A stretch of DNA of 64,000 nucleotides from Pseudomonas viridiflava (GTDB lineage: Bacteria; Pseudomonadota; Gammaproteobacteria; Pseudomonadales; Pseudomonadaceae), in assembly GCF_900601905.1 (NCBI RefSeq), contig NZ_UWFA01000416.1:558001-622000 (forward strand), given 5' to 3'. Below, one piece after another: positions 27,038 to 36,059 of the stretch (positions are counted from its first letter, which is position 1; each line of letters opens with the position of its first letter). The notes beneath the pieces are model-generated. The model was not told where the DNA came from. It did not search any database and was given only the letters and a program-made list of their open reading frames with translations. Made by a program: the position numbers and the translations under genes.

Positions 27038-28219
27038 ATGGACAGACGACATTTTCTTGGCTATTCAATGGTCGGGACAGCTGCGGCCCTGCTTCCGGCC
27101 TCAACTATCGCGAGCTCTATATCGACAGCCCCAGCGCCCTCCTCACTTACCGAGCACGGTAGCGTGATGCGTACGCAAGGACGACTGGTGCGTGCAGACC
27201 TGCCCCTCAATGTGGCGTCGCATAACTTGAGGTACATGACGCCTCAACGCTTTGGTATGGGCGGGACGCAGATGGGCAATATCTTTGCTCCGATAAGTGA
27301 CGAGCAAGCGGAATTGGTTCTACAGACTGCCTGGAATTCCGGCATAAGGCTTTACGACACCTCCCCGTTCTACGGGTTTGGTCTGAGTGAGTATCGTCTG
27401 GGCCGCTTCTTGCGCAGTAAACATCCAGATGACTATCAGGTGTCCACCAAGGTAGGCCGGGTATTGACCGCCGCTGGCGGCCCACGAGAAGACCACGCTA
27501 TCTGGAAGTCACCGGCGCCGTTCAATTACCGCTATGACTACAGCGCAGCAGGCACGCGTCGCTCCGTAGAAGACAGCCTGCAGCGAATGGGATTGCCGCG
27601 TATCGACATCGTTTATATCCACGACATCTCGCCTGATAACACCGAACTGGAAGGCGGATGGGAAGCGGCGTACAGGATTGCGCGCAGCGGGGCGATGGTT
27701 GAGCTTGAAAAAATGCGTAAAGAGGGGCTCATCAAGGCCTGGGGTTTCGGAATCAATACGCCAAATGCAGTGGTTCACGCATTGGCCAACAATGATCCAA
27801 CTCCCGATATCGTGTTGCTTGCCTGCCAATATTCACTTCTGGACCACAGCGAAGCGCTGCGCAGCACCTTTCCAGCATTGAAAAGCAAAGGCACGAGCGT
27901 AGTCTTAGGCACGCCACTCAATGATGGATTTCTCGGAGGGCGCAATCGTTACAACTTCAGCCTGGATCTGCCTCAAGGTGCGACAGCAAAGCGCTCTCGG
28001 ATGATGGAGGTCGCGAGCCGCCACGGCATCGACATTCATACCGCTGCCCTACAGTTCGCAGCGGCACATCCCCAAGTGACTGCGATCATTCCGGGTGCGC
28101 GTTCGCCGGGGCAGATAGTCTCCAATGTACAAGCCATGAAAGTCGGTATCCCTGCAGGGTTCTGGGAAGAACTCAAGAGCCTGAGCCTTATCGATGCTCA
28201 CGCGCCGGTGCCTTCCTGA
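27038..28219 (+). CDS. Aldo/keto reductase with a Tat-like signal
   Basis: 393 residues. The N-terminus (MDRRHFLGYSMVGTAAALLP) has a D-R-R-x-F-L motif plus a hydrophobic stretch resembling a twin-arginine signal. The AKR barrel carries the catalytic tetrad: Asp and Tyr in LYDTSPFYGFG, Lys in VSTKVGR, His in VYIHDIS, and a C-terminal cofactor loop (AIIPGARSPGQI). It resembles the D-threo-aldose 1-dehydrogenase / pyridoxal reductase branch. Export of an NAD(P)-dependent enzyme would need folded cofactor, which is what Tat allows; alternatively the leader is not used. Regulated probably by the divergent AraC gene. Confidence 0.85.
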   Translation: MDRRHFLGYSMVGTAAALLPASTIASSISTAPAPSSLTEHGSVMRTQGRLVRADLPLNVASHNLRYMTPQRFGMGGTQMGNIFAPISDEQAELVLQTAWNSGIRLYDTSPFYGFGLSEYRLGRFLRSKHPDDYQVSTKVGRVLTAAGGPREDHAIWKSPAPFNYRYDYSAAGTRRSVEDSLQRMGLPRIDIVYIHDISPDNTELEGGWEAAYRIARSGAMVELEKMRKEGLIKAWGFGINTPNAVVHALANNDPTPDIVLLACQYSLLDHSEALRSTFPALKSKGTSVVLGTPLNDGFLGGRNRYNFSLDLPQGATAKRSRMMEVASRHGIDIHTAALQFAAAHPQVTAIIPGARSPGQIVSNVQAMKVGIPAGFWEELKSLSLIDAHAPVPS

Positions 28220-28477
28220 ACAAGGTTCAGCTCGTACTACAAATAATGTGAAGCTATCGAAGCGAGTCTCACTATTTCGCGCCTCATTCAAACTTATCCT
28301 GGATTACAACAGCTATTTACCGACAAGTCTTTCAACTGGCATTCAACTGAGCATTCTGTGGAGTCCTGTTGCAACAAGGATGTGCGTCGCAGCACCCGAT
28401 AAGCCTCAAGACACTGAGCTTAAGAAAATAAACTATGCACGCGCCCAGACAAGACTGCTGGCCTTAGGTGGCAACCA

Positions 28478-29188
28478 ATGAAGTCATCAACATCGTTCAT
28501 GATTCTCGGCGCCTTAATTACACTCTCAATTTGCAATCACTCGATCGCAGATACACTCCCGTTAAGCGTTTCATTACCCGATCCACTTCCACCGCTGAAG
28601 GTGCTGACACTGCTTTTAAGCCTACACCTGCTCGGCATGTGCCTAGGTCTAGGTGGGGCGACAATGCTGGATTTCTGGATTCTGCGCTGGATGTGCAAGG
28701 GTAGCCTGCCGATTGAGGTCGGACGCCTGTTTGAGTTTATCAGCCATGCGGTGACTATCGGGCTGTGCCTTTTGTGGTTTTCAGGCTTGGGCTTGCTGGC
28801 TCTATACGCAGTGGAATCGCCGGAAAAGCTCGACAACCCTAAACTTTGGGCGAAGGCAGTTGTTGTAATAGCGCTGACGATCAATGGGTTGATTATCCAC
28901 GCGTTTGTGTTGCCAGAAACACTACGCGATCTGAGTCGCCCGCTGTTGCTGGGAGCCTCCCGCAAGAGAGCTACCTTATTTCTCGTATCAGGTGCAGTCT
29001 CGGGTGCCTCGTGGTACACCGCTTTCGCCTTAGGTATCTTTCGCGAGTTAAACAACAAGGTCGCCTTCGACGTGTTGATCAGCCTATGGATAACGCTGAC
29101 AGCGACTGCCGCACTCACAATCGTTCTGCTTTGGCTGAGTATTACGGCGCACATCAACAAACCCTCTTCGCAGCGCTCTCCAATGTGA
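28478..29188 (+). CDS. Unknown integral membrane protein
   Basis: 236 residues with about six hydrophobic helices; not recognised as a named family. Notable is a His in the second helix (LLSLHLLGMCLGLGGATML) and another in NGLIIHAFVLPETL, each inside a membrane segment, which could ligate heme or a metal as in CopD-like or cytochrome b-like proteins. That is inference only. The start follows AGGTGG. It lies downstream of the aldo/keto reductase with a 258-bp gap, so co-transcription is uncertain. Confidence 0.65.
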   Translation: MKSSTSFMILGALITLSICNHSIADTLPLSVSLPDPLPPLKVLTLLLSLHLLGMCLGLGGATMLDFWILRWMCKGSLPIEVGRLFEFISHAVTIGLCLLWFSGLGLLALYAVESPEKLDNPKLWAKAVVVIALTINGLIIHAFVLPETLRDLSRPLLLGASRKRATLFLVSGAVSGASWYTAFALGIFRELNNKVAFDVLISLWITLTATAALTIVLLWLSITAHINKPSSQRSPM

Positions 29189-29357
29189 AGGTATAGATGA
29201 GGAGGTGGTGTATGAAAGATGCTGTGGGTTAAGTGGGTCGTCGTGCGGCGATGACGGCTCAAGTCAACGTAGGAAAGGTAAAAGGATTTTCAGCATTGCT
29301 GACAAAAAACGAGCTGAAAATCGCACTCTCACGCTTATCTGATTCTGTAGACGTTTA

Positions 29358-29936
29358 TTACGTCAGGCTTTCGGGGCTGCCTGAGCAAAGACCATCCATC
29401 ACCAGGTTCATCAGTCTAGCGAGACGTGGGCGCCATTCGCTTTGGGAGTCCATTTGCCATATTCCGGCAATGGCCAGAAAAAAATCATCATTAGTAACCC
29501 CGCTACGAATCGTTCCGGCCTTTTCATTTGCCCTCAAAAGCAATTCGGCGGCTGCCTGGACCGGTGCGTATCCCGACTTTCCGGGGAACTCGTAAATAGC
29601 GGCAGCCTGCTGTATTGCAGCAGCAAGTCCTGCCTTGGTCATTGCATATTCAGCCAGACTGTCCATCCATTCCCGGAGGGCCTGCTTGGGTGGTTTTGTC
29701 GCGAGGAGCTGCTCGGCCAACGATGCCACCTGCTGCATTTCAAATTGGTAGACCTCGAATACCAGCTTCTCTCGGGTAGCGAAGTGACGATAAAACGTGC
29801 CCTGCCCTACACCCGCTTTCTTCGCGATCGTGCTCAACGCGACCGCAGGATCGCCAGTCAGCTCCACTACTGCGATCGCCAGTATTCGTTCTCGGTTCTT
29901 TTTGGCGTCAGCACGCATCACCAACTCGTCAGTCAT
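29358..29936 (-). CDS. TetR-family transcriptional repressor
   Basis: About 192 residues. The N-terminal HTH is standard (KNRERILAIAVVELTGDP, LSTIAKKAGVGQGTFYRHFATREKLVFEVY); the C-terminal ligand-binding half is divergent as usual. The gene is divergent from an SDR. Two long operator-like inverted repeats lie between the two starts (29,965-30,015), so it very likely represses both itself and the SDR. The ATG at 29,936 is preferred over a TTG at 29,942. Confidence 0.9.
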   Translation of the reverse strand: MTDELVMRADAKKNRERILAIAVVELTGDPAVALSTIAKKAGVGQGTFYRHFATREKLVFEVYQFEMQQVASLAEQLLATKPPKQALREWMDSLAEYAMTKAGLAAAIQQAAAIYEFPGKSGYAPVQAAAELLLRANEKAGTIRSGVTNDDFFLAIAGIWQMDSQSEWRPRLARLMNLVMDGLCSGSPESLT

Positions 29937-29964
29937 CAGCAAAGTTTTCCCTTGAACGCATTGT

Positions 29965-30015
29965 TAAGCGGACAATTGTCCGGTACATTTCCAGAAGTGG
30001 ACATTTGTCCGCTTA
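29965..30015. promoter_or_regulatory. TetR operator: 17-bp inverted repeats with one mismatch
   Basis: TAAGCGGACAATTGTCC (29,965-29,981) and the inverted copy GGACATTTGTCCGCTTA (29,999-30,015) differ at one position. Each contains its own GGACA-N2-TGTCC palindrome; the left one is a perfect 14-mer, CGGACAATTGTCCG. This is the form expected for two TetR dimers in a divergent promoter. Confidence 0.8.
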
Positions 30016-30037
30016 GGCATTGCTCCTGGAGTTTACT

Positions 30038-30796
30038 ATGAACAGCACTGGCAACACGATTCTGGTTACTGGCGGCACCTCAGGCATCGGCCTTGGCTTG
30101 GCGCTCAGGCTTCATCGGGCAGGGAATGCAGTCATCATCGCAGGACGTCGCAAGGCTCTGCTCGACCAGATTGCGTCCGAGCATCCGGGTATTGAATCAG
30201 TGCTGCTGGATGTTGCCGATCCACAATCCATCAAGCGAACCATCGAAGCACTTACCGTCAGCCATCCAAATCTCAACGTCCTCATAAACAATGCTGGAAT
30301 CATGCATTGGGAGGATCTGACTGATCAGCAATACCTGAGCACCGCCGAAGACATTGTGACGACGAACCTTCTTGGTACGATTCGGATGGTGTATGCATTT
30401 ACTCCCCTCCTGAGCAAACAGCCCAGTGCAACGATTATTAATGTCAGCTCGGCTTTGGCATTCGTCCCCCTGCCTGCCACTGCAACCTATAGCGCAACCA
30501 AAGCGGCAGTTCACTCGTTCACTCAAAGTCTTCGGGTTCAGCTCGAAGACACATCAGTCGAAGTCATCGAGCTTGCGCCGCCGGGTGTGCGTACCACTCT
30601 GTTAGGGCAGGAAAATGACGAGCACGCGATGCCCTTGGAAGACTTCCTGGACGAGATTTTTGAACTGCTCAAGATTTCTCCGACCCCACCGGAGCTCGTC
30701 GTTGAGCGAGCCAGACCATTAAGGCTTGCTGAAGCGAGTGGTTCACATGATGAAGTCCTGAAAATGCTTGCGGGATACAAACCGCCGTCAGAGTGA
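30038..30796 (+). CDS. SDR oxidoreductase, DltE-like
   Basis: 252 residues of the short-chain dehydrogenase group: TGGTSGIGLGLALRLH cofactor loop, NNAGIMHWEDL, Ser in INVSSALAFVP, YSATKAAVHSF (Y-x-x-x-K) and ELAPPGVRTTLL. The P-P-G-V-x-T end of the cofactor loop and the length resemble DltE-type oxidoreductases. The substrate is unknown. GGAG 6 nt before the ATG at 30,038 fixes the start. Controlled probably by the divergent TetR repressor. Confidence 0.9.
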   Translation: MNSTGNTILVTGGTSGIGLGLALRLHRAGNAVIIAGRRKALLDQIASEHPGIESVLLDVADPQSIKRTIEALTVSHPNLNVLINNAGIMHWEDLTDQQYLSTAEDIVTTNLLGTIRMVYAFTPLLSKQPSATIINVSSALAFVPLPATATYSATKAAVHSFTQSLRVQLEDTSVEVIELAPPGVRTTLLGQENDEHAMPLEDFLDEIFELLKISPTPPELVVERARPLRLAEASGSHDEVLKMLAGYKPPSE

Positions 30797-30953
30797 AACG
30801 GCGAGGGGGCAGTAATCCGTTGCTGCGGCCAGAAGCTGTCCCTTGGCACTTTATCGTGACTGCGGTTTAAAGACTGGCTGACTGCTGCGCAGCGTGCCAG
30901 GCAGGCTTCGTGACCCGCGTCCCCCCTGTGCACACGCCAATAGGTGTGCTGTC

Positions 30954-31223
30954 TTACCTGGGACGTGGACCGCCCTGAAAGCTCTCTGCCAGTTTGCCGC
31001 AGAACAACCTCTCTACCGGCCCAGTCAACACCACCGCGCCCTCCCCATCCCACCGCACCGTTGTGCTCCCACCATCACCTTCAACCCGGACGATGTTATC
31101 CAGCAACCTCGGCGAATGCCATGCACTGCGGCGCCACATGAGCAGGACCCTGACCCCAGAGGAATACCTCCAAACGTGCCACCGGACGCTAGAGTCTTGA
31201 GTCACTGATAGGGCCCCTTTCAC
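30954..31223 (-). pseudogene. C-terminal fragment of a diaminopimelate-epimerase-like gene
   Basis: Minus-strand reading recovers the DapF tail in two frames: VWRYSSG, then GSGSCSCGAAVHGIRRG in a shifted frame (the place of the catalytic-Cys loop T-x-x-C-G-T-G-A), then back to LLDNIVRVEGDGGSTTVRW and DGEGAVVLTGPVERLF. DapF interconverts LL- and meso-diaminopimelate for lysine and peptidoglycan; the N-terminal half is missing and at least two frame changes are present, so this copy is dead. The assignment rests on motif pattern. Confidence 0.6.
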
Positions 31224-31378
31224 CCAAAAGCCAACGTTCGTCGCCTGGTACGTACGAGGTTCTAAAAATCAAGCCGCGTTCCTAGACGAATGCCCGACCT
31301 CTGCTAGCTTCCTATAGCGACCTGTGAGCGTTGGCGCATGGTCACAAAGCCATCAGTGGTACGCACAGGATTGGGGCC

Positions 31379-32170
31379 ATGATTAGAAACAGCTCTAAAC
31401 GGACGATGTTTTTGATCACGATGTTGCCACTCGCCATGAGTGCTCATGCAGACAATGCCGATACCGCCAACAAGAGCAATAACCCGTTAAACCTCGCCCC
31501 CGGCGCCAACCTGCAAGACTATTACACGCCAAAACTGTACGACACCAATGTGCACACCAACGATGCGCTACTGCGCGGCACTTTGCCGGTCGCTGCGGGC
31601 GACGTCATTGGCGTCCCGCAAATTCTGCGTGCCACGTTGCCGATCAGTACGCGCCCCGATCCGCGTCATGGCTACAGCACCGGCATAGGTGACCTGAACC
31701 TTTTCGATATCTTCTTGCTGAAAACCGAAGGTGTACAGCTAGGCGTCGGCCCGCAGATTACCGCCCCGACGGCGGCCCAGGACGAACTGGGCACCGGCAA
31801 GTGGCAGGCGGGTCTGGCTGCTGTCGCCATCGACGCCTCGCCCCGTGGATTGCTAGGCGCGCTGGTGCAATACCAAAGCTCCTTTGCAGGTGACAGCGAC
31901 CGTCAGCACGTTGAGACCACCACTTTCCAGCCATTCATCATCCATAACCTGCCCAAAGGCTGGTACCTGCGCTCCACCGGCACCTGGACCTTTGACCTGA
32001 AGAACGACACGCACTACATCCCCATCGGACTGGGCGTCGGCAAGGCCTGGAAATCCGGCAGCAATATCCTCAACGCTTTTGTTGAACCTCAGTGGACAGT
32101 GGAGCGCAAAGGCGATGGTTTGCCGCAATTCACTCTTTTTGCCGGCATCAATGTCACTTTCGGAAAATGA
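31379..32170 (+). CDS. Predicted outer-membrane beta-barrel protein
   Basis: 263 residues with a signal peptide (MFLITMLPLAMSAHA) and then alternating amphipathic strands ending in an aromatic/hydrophobic residue pattern (FTLFAGINVTF near the C-terminus), resembling the Phenol_MetA_deg-type or neuromedin-U-annotated barrels of proteobacteria. It may be a channel for hydrophobic compounds. The start is the ATG at 31,379 behind AGGA. It is the first gene of a five-gene co-directional set that ends at 36,737; the next gene starts 9 nt after its stop. Confidence 0.75.
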   Translation: MIRNSSKRTMFLITMLPLAMSAHADNADTANKSNNPLNLAPGANLQDYYTPKLYDTNVHTNDALLRGTLPVAAGDVIGVPQILRATLPISTRPDPRHGYSTGIGDLNLFDIFLLKTEGVQLGVGPQITAPTAAQDELGTGKWQAGLAAVAIDASPRGLLGALVQYQSSFAGDSDRQHVETTTFQPFIIHNLPKGWYLRSTGTWTFDLKNDTHYIPIGLGVGKAWKSGSNILNAFVEPQWTVERKGDGLPQFTLFAGINVTFGK

Positions 32171-32179
32171 GGACAGGCT

Positions 32180-33637
32180 ATGCGTGGAGTTGTCAGGTTG
32201 GCTGGTTTTTCCCTGCTTGCATTAGTCGCAGGCTGCGCTACAGGGACGCACTCTTCGTCCCCCGATACCCGAATTGGCAAGATCGCCATGGAGGGTGAGC
32301 TGCCCGCTCGCGCCTCTATCGCTTCGCTGTACGCCGAACTGGATTTCCAGCAAGCGACACAGGCTTATCTGTGGGCGCTTCCGTTGGTGTCCTATGCGCA
32401 ATGGCAAGGGGAGTTTCGCGACAAGCTTGGCGCGCAAAGCGGCGATTTGATGGTGCTCAACAGTTACGAAGACAAGCTTGGCGTCATCACCGCCAATGCA
32501 ACTACACCTTACATTCTCGGCTTTGTTGATCTCAATGAAACCGGCCCGCTGGTTGTTGAGTTACCGCCAGGGCCTACCGCTGGTGGTGTTGGAGATTTCT
32601 GGCAGCGCGCAATCATCGATATGGGCGAGACAGGTCCTGATAAAGGCAAAGGTGGCAAATACCTTGTGCTCCCTCCGGGCGCGGCATTACCGGCGGACAG
32701 TGGTAACTACTATCTCGCCAAGTCAGAGACGATGAATGTCCTGGTGGGCTTTCGCGTGCTGGACCCCGACCCCGCCAAGGGCAAGGCGCTGGTCGAGAAA
32801 TTCAGAATGTACCCCTACTCCAATCGCGCCCAACCAACCCGAACCAGACTGTTAACCCCAGGAGGGAAAGCGTGGTCAGGGACTCAGCCCAAGGGCATGG
32901 CGTACTGGGAACGCTTGCATCAGATCATTCAAAAAGAGCCGGTCAATGAACGTGACCGGTTCTACATGGCAATGCTCGCCAGTCTGGGGATCGAAAAGGA
33001 TAAACCGTTCAATCCCACCGAGGCACAGCGCAAGGCTCTGGAGCAAGGCGCCCAGATGGGCGAACTTGTCGCCAAGGCCAACACCTTCTCCAAGCGATTC
33101 CCGGGTGCTCAATACTGGCCGGACCGTCAATGGGACACTGTGTTGAACATTGCCGAGCCGTCACAGCGAGTGGCCTTTTACGATCAGCTATGGGAGCGCA
33201 GTGCGTGGTTCTATGAGGCTGTGACAAACACCAAAGGCATGGTCTCCAGGACCCCGGGGCTGGGCCAGACCTATCTCGGCGCTTACACCGACGAGAAAGG
33301 CGACTGGCTCGATGGCGGCAAGAACTATCGCCTGCACGTCGGCGCCAATCCTCCGGCCAGGCAATTCTGGTCAATGACCGTCTATGACGTCGCAAGCCGT
33401 TGCCTGATTGACAACCCACAACGCAAAGCCGACCTCTCGTCCCGCCAGGACCTGAAACAAAATGCTGATGGCTCGGTAGACCTTTACTTTGGCCCCTCCG
33501 CGCCCAAAGGCTTTGAAAGCAACTGGGTGCAAACCTTACCCGGCAGACACTGGTTCAGTTACTTCCGTTTATACGCCCCCACCGAAGCCTATTTCGATAA
33601 AAGCTGGAAGCTTGACGATATCAAACGAGTTGATTGA
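32180..33637 (+). CDS. DUF1254/DUF1214 lipoprotein
   Basis: 485 residues. A lipoprotein signal (FSLLALVAGC) predicts anchoring at the outer or inner membrane. Residues about 50-200 form a DUF1254 domain (ATQAYLWALPLVSYAQW, ANATTPYILGFVDLNETGP) and the last about 110 a DUF1214 domain (GANPPARQFWSMTVYD, FGPSAPKGFESNWVQT). No enzymatic role is proven for the family. It is one of two such proteins in this operon; the pair probably arose by duplication and works in the periplasm. Confidence 0.88.
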   Translation: MRGVVRLAGFSLLALVAGCATGTHSSSPDTRIGKIAMEGELPARASIASLYAELDFQQATQAYLWALPLVSYAQWQGEFRDKLGAQSGDLMVLNSYEDKLGVITANATTPYILGFVDLNETGPLVVELPPGPTAGGVGDFWQRAIIDMGETGPDKGKGGKYLVLPPGAALPADSGNYYLAKSETMNVLVGFRVLDPDPAKGKALVEKFRMYPYSNRAQPTRTRLLTPGGKAWSGTQPKGMAYWERLHQIIQKEPVNERDRFYMAMLASLGIEKDKPFNPTEAQRKALEQGAQMGELVAKANTFSKRFPGAQYWPDRQWDTVLNIAEPSQRVAFYDQLWERSAWFYEAVTNTKGMVSRTPGLGQTYLGAYTDEKGDWLDGGKNYRLHVGANPPARQFWSMTVYDVASRCLIDNPQRKADLSSRQDLKQNADGSVDLYFGPSAPKGFESNWVQTLPGRHWFSYFRLYAPTEAYFDKSWKLDDIKRVD

Positions 33638-33670
33638 GGGCTGCTGCCCGCTTATTGGAAGGATTCGATA

Positions 33671-35077
33671 ATGATCATCAGACACACCGCAACGCTGATC
33701 TGTGCAAGCCTGTCCATCGCCCTGAGCAGTTCAGCCTGGGCCGATTTCACTGCCACGCCAGCAGAGGCGCAGGCCATAGCCAGGGAAGCCTACCTTTATG
33801 GGTTCCCGGTCGTGGAAATGTACAAAACCCTGTACACCCAGGCGGTCGATGAAGGTGGCGAAAACTTCAAGGCCCCGTTCAATCAGATCGGCAACACCGC
33901 GATGGTATTCACCCCCAAAGACACGGCGTTTGTCACGCCCAATTCGGACACTCCGTACTCGTTCGTCTGGCTGGATCTGCGCGCCGAGCCCATTGTGGTG
34001 ACCCTGCCGAAAGTTGAAGCGAACCGCTATTACTCGGTGCAGTTGATCGACCTTTACACCCATAACTTTGCTTATCTGGGCACTCGCACCACGGGCAATA
34101 AAGGCGGCCACTTCATGATTGCCGGGCCCGACTGGAAGGGTGCGCCACCGGCGAACATTGACCGCGTGATCAACAGCGAAAGCAATATCGCGTATGCCTT
34201 GTATCGCACCCAACTGTTCGACGAAAAAGACCTGACAAACGTCAAGCAGATCCAGAACGGTTACCAGGTTCAGGCGTTGGACAATTATCTCGGACAACCC
34301 GCCAGCAAGGCTCTCGCCAAGGTCAATTGGCCTAAACCCGAAGCCAACATGAGTGAAACGCCGGATCTGTTTCGCTACTTGAGCTTCATGCTGGCGTTCG
34401 CTCATCCGCAGGCTTCCGAGAAGAGCCTGTTGGAACGCTTCGCCAGGATTGGCATCGTCCCTGGAGAGCCTTTCACAACCGATAACCTGAGTGCTGAACA
34501 ACGCAAGGCGCTGGAAGCGGGGATTGCCGATGGCAAGGCTGAGTTTGCGGCTTTCAAAAAAGACAAGGTTGATACCCACGCTGTCACCAGCGGCGATCTG
34601 TTTGGTACACGCGAACATTTGCACAACAATTATCTGTACCGCTATGCCGGTGCCAACATGGGCATTTTCGGTAACTCGGCGGATGAAGCGGCTTACATTG
34701 GCTATTTTGTCGACAACAAAGGCACGCCGGTCGATGGTGCCAAACACCGCTATACCCTGCACTTTGCCAAAGACCAACTGCCCCCGGCCAACGCCTTCTG
34801 GTCGCTGACCATGTACGACGGCACGTCCAAGTTGCTGGTGGAAAACCCGCTGAAACGCTACCTGATCAATTCAAGAATGCTGCCCGACTTGAAGCGCGAT
34901 GCGCAGGGTGGCCTGACCCTCTACGTGCAGAACGCCCCGCCCGGAAAGGACCAGCAAAGCAACTGGCTTCCCGCGCCCAAAGGACCGTTTTATGGGGTGC
35001 TGAGGATCTATCTGCCCAAGCCGCAAGTGGCCAGTGGTGAATGGAAGTTGCCGTTGCTGACGCCAGCAGATCTATAA
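33671..35077 (+). CDS. Periplasmic DUF1254/DUF1214 protein
   Basis: 468 residues with a cleavable signal peptide (LICASLSIALSSSAWA). DUF1254 domain: YLYGFPVVEMYKTLYTQ, FVTPNSDTPYSFVWLDL, YYSVQLIDLYTHNF. DUF1214 domain: LPPANAFWSLTMYDGTS and QSNWLPAPKGPFYGVLRIY. Unlike its upstream paralogue it lacks a lipobox, so it should be soluble. Both proteins keep the conserved N-S-D-T/N-A-T-T-P strand and the F-W-S-M/L-T-x-Y-D motif, the most conserved points of the family and possible functional sites. Confidence 0.88.
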   Translation: MIIRHTATLICASLSIALSSSAWADFTATPAEAQAIAREAYLYGFPVVEMYKTLYTQAVDEGGENFKAPFNQIGNTAMVFTPKDTAFVTPNSDTPYSFVWLDLRAEPIVVTLPKVEANRYYSVQLIDLYTHNFAYLGTRTTGNKGGHFMIAGPDWKGAPPANIDRVINSESNIAYALYRTQLFDEKDLTNVKQIQNGYQVQALDNYLGQPASKALAKVNWPKPEANMSETPDLFRYLSFMLAFAHPQASEKSLLERFARIGIVPGEPFTTDNLSAEQRKALEAGIADGKAEFAAFKKDKVDTHAVTSGDLFGTREHLHNNYLYRYAGANMGIFGNSADEAAYIGYFVDNKGTPVDGAKHRYTLHFAKDQLPPANAFWSLTMYDGTSKLLVENPLKRYLINSRMLPDLKRDAQGGLTLYVQNAPPGKDQQSNWLPAPKGPFYGVLRIYLPKPQVASGEWKLPLLTPADL

Positions 35078-35114
35078 ATCCGGACAAATGGCAGAGCCAT
35101 GACAGGAGCGAATC

Positions 35115-36020
35115 ATGAGTGCGTATTCAAGGCTGCGCGCATTAAGTGCTGCCACCCTGGCGCTGACCCCGACCTTCGGCTTCGCCGATAACGCCCGGGA
35201 CTGGCAAAACCTGCCGACCGATCTGAACATGGTGTTCGGCTACTACAACCTGATCGATACCAACACGCCCATTGATACGACGCTGCCGATCAATGGTCTG
35301 TCGCTGAATGCTGATCTGTACATTGCCCGTTACGCACGCTCATTTGGGGTCGATGGCCGCAACAGCGCCATCCAGATCCTGCAACCCTATGCCGACATCT
35401 CTGCGTCCTTCGACAATGCCCGCTTTTTCGACGGTACCAAACACAACGGTGGCATGGCCGACACTCAGGTTGTGCTGGTTCATAACCTCATTGGCGGGCC
35501 CGCGTTGAGCAAAGAAGCGTTCGCCACCTGGACCCCGGGGACATTCCTGACCGGGGCATTGTGGGTTACCGCTCCCACTGGCGACTACGACAAGAACCGG
35601 GTAATCAACATCGGTTCCAATCGTTGGGTGTTCAAGCCGGAATTGGCCTTCGGCACACCGATCGGACCGACCTGGCTGGAGTTCAACACCTGGGTGTCGC
35701 TGTTTGGGGACAACGACGATTATCAAGGTAATGGCAAGCTCGAACAGAAACCCTTGTATGCGGTTGAGGGCCACTACAGCTACACCTTCAACCGCGCGCT
35801 GTGGGCATCCCTTGATGCGACCTACAGCCTTGGTGGCGAAAGCCGCATCAACGGCGACTGGCAGGACAACAAGCAGGAAAATGCGCTACTGGGTGCCAGC
35901 CTGGGGTTCATGCTCTCGCCACAATTTGGCGGTCTGATCGCCTACTCGGACACGGTCTCGGAGCGCACCGGCTCCGCGGACGTGAATACCTGGACGCTAC
36001 GTTTGCAATACGCCTGGTAG
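35115..36020 (+). CDS. Predicted outer-membrane transporter (Phenol_MetA_deg-like)
   Basis: 301 residues: signal peptide (LSAATLALTPTFGFA) then a beta-rich protein (DLNMVFGYYNLIDTNTPID, WVTAPTGDYDKNRVINIG, GHYSYTFNRALWASLDATY) ending in NTWTLRLQYAW, a typical outer-membrane barrel C-terminus with a terminal aromatic. It matches the PF13557-type family linked to uptake or export of aromatic compounds. It lies between the DUF1254 pair and a DUF3313 lipoprotein. Confidence 0.82.
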   Translation: MSAYSRLRALSAATLALTPTFGFADNARDWQNLPTDLNMVFGYYNLIDTNTPIDTTLPINGLSLNADLYIARYARSFGVDGRNSAIQILQPYADISASFDNARFFDGTKHNGGMADTQVVLVHNLIGGPALSKEAFATWTPGTFLTGALWVTAPTGDYDKNRVINIGSNRWVFKPELAFGTPIGPTWLEFNTWVSLFGDNDDYQGNGKLEQKPLYAVEGHYSYTFNRALWASLDATYSLGGESRINGDWQDNKQENALLGASLGFMLSPQFGGLIAYSDTVSERTGSADVNTWTLRLQYAW

Positions 36021-36059
36021 AAGTTCCAACGCCGTTTAACCAACGCAGGGAATCATCTG

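Noticed and set aside
33731..34777. 348-codon open frame antisense to the second DUF1254 gene
   Set aside because: No ribosome binding site or family similarity, whereas the sense frame has a signal peptide and both DUF motifs.
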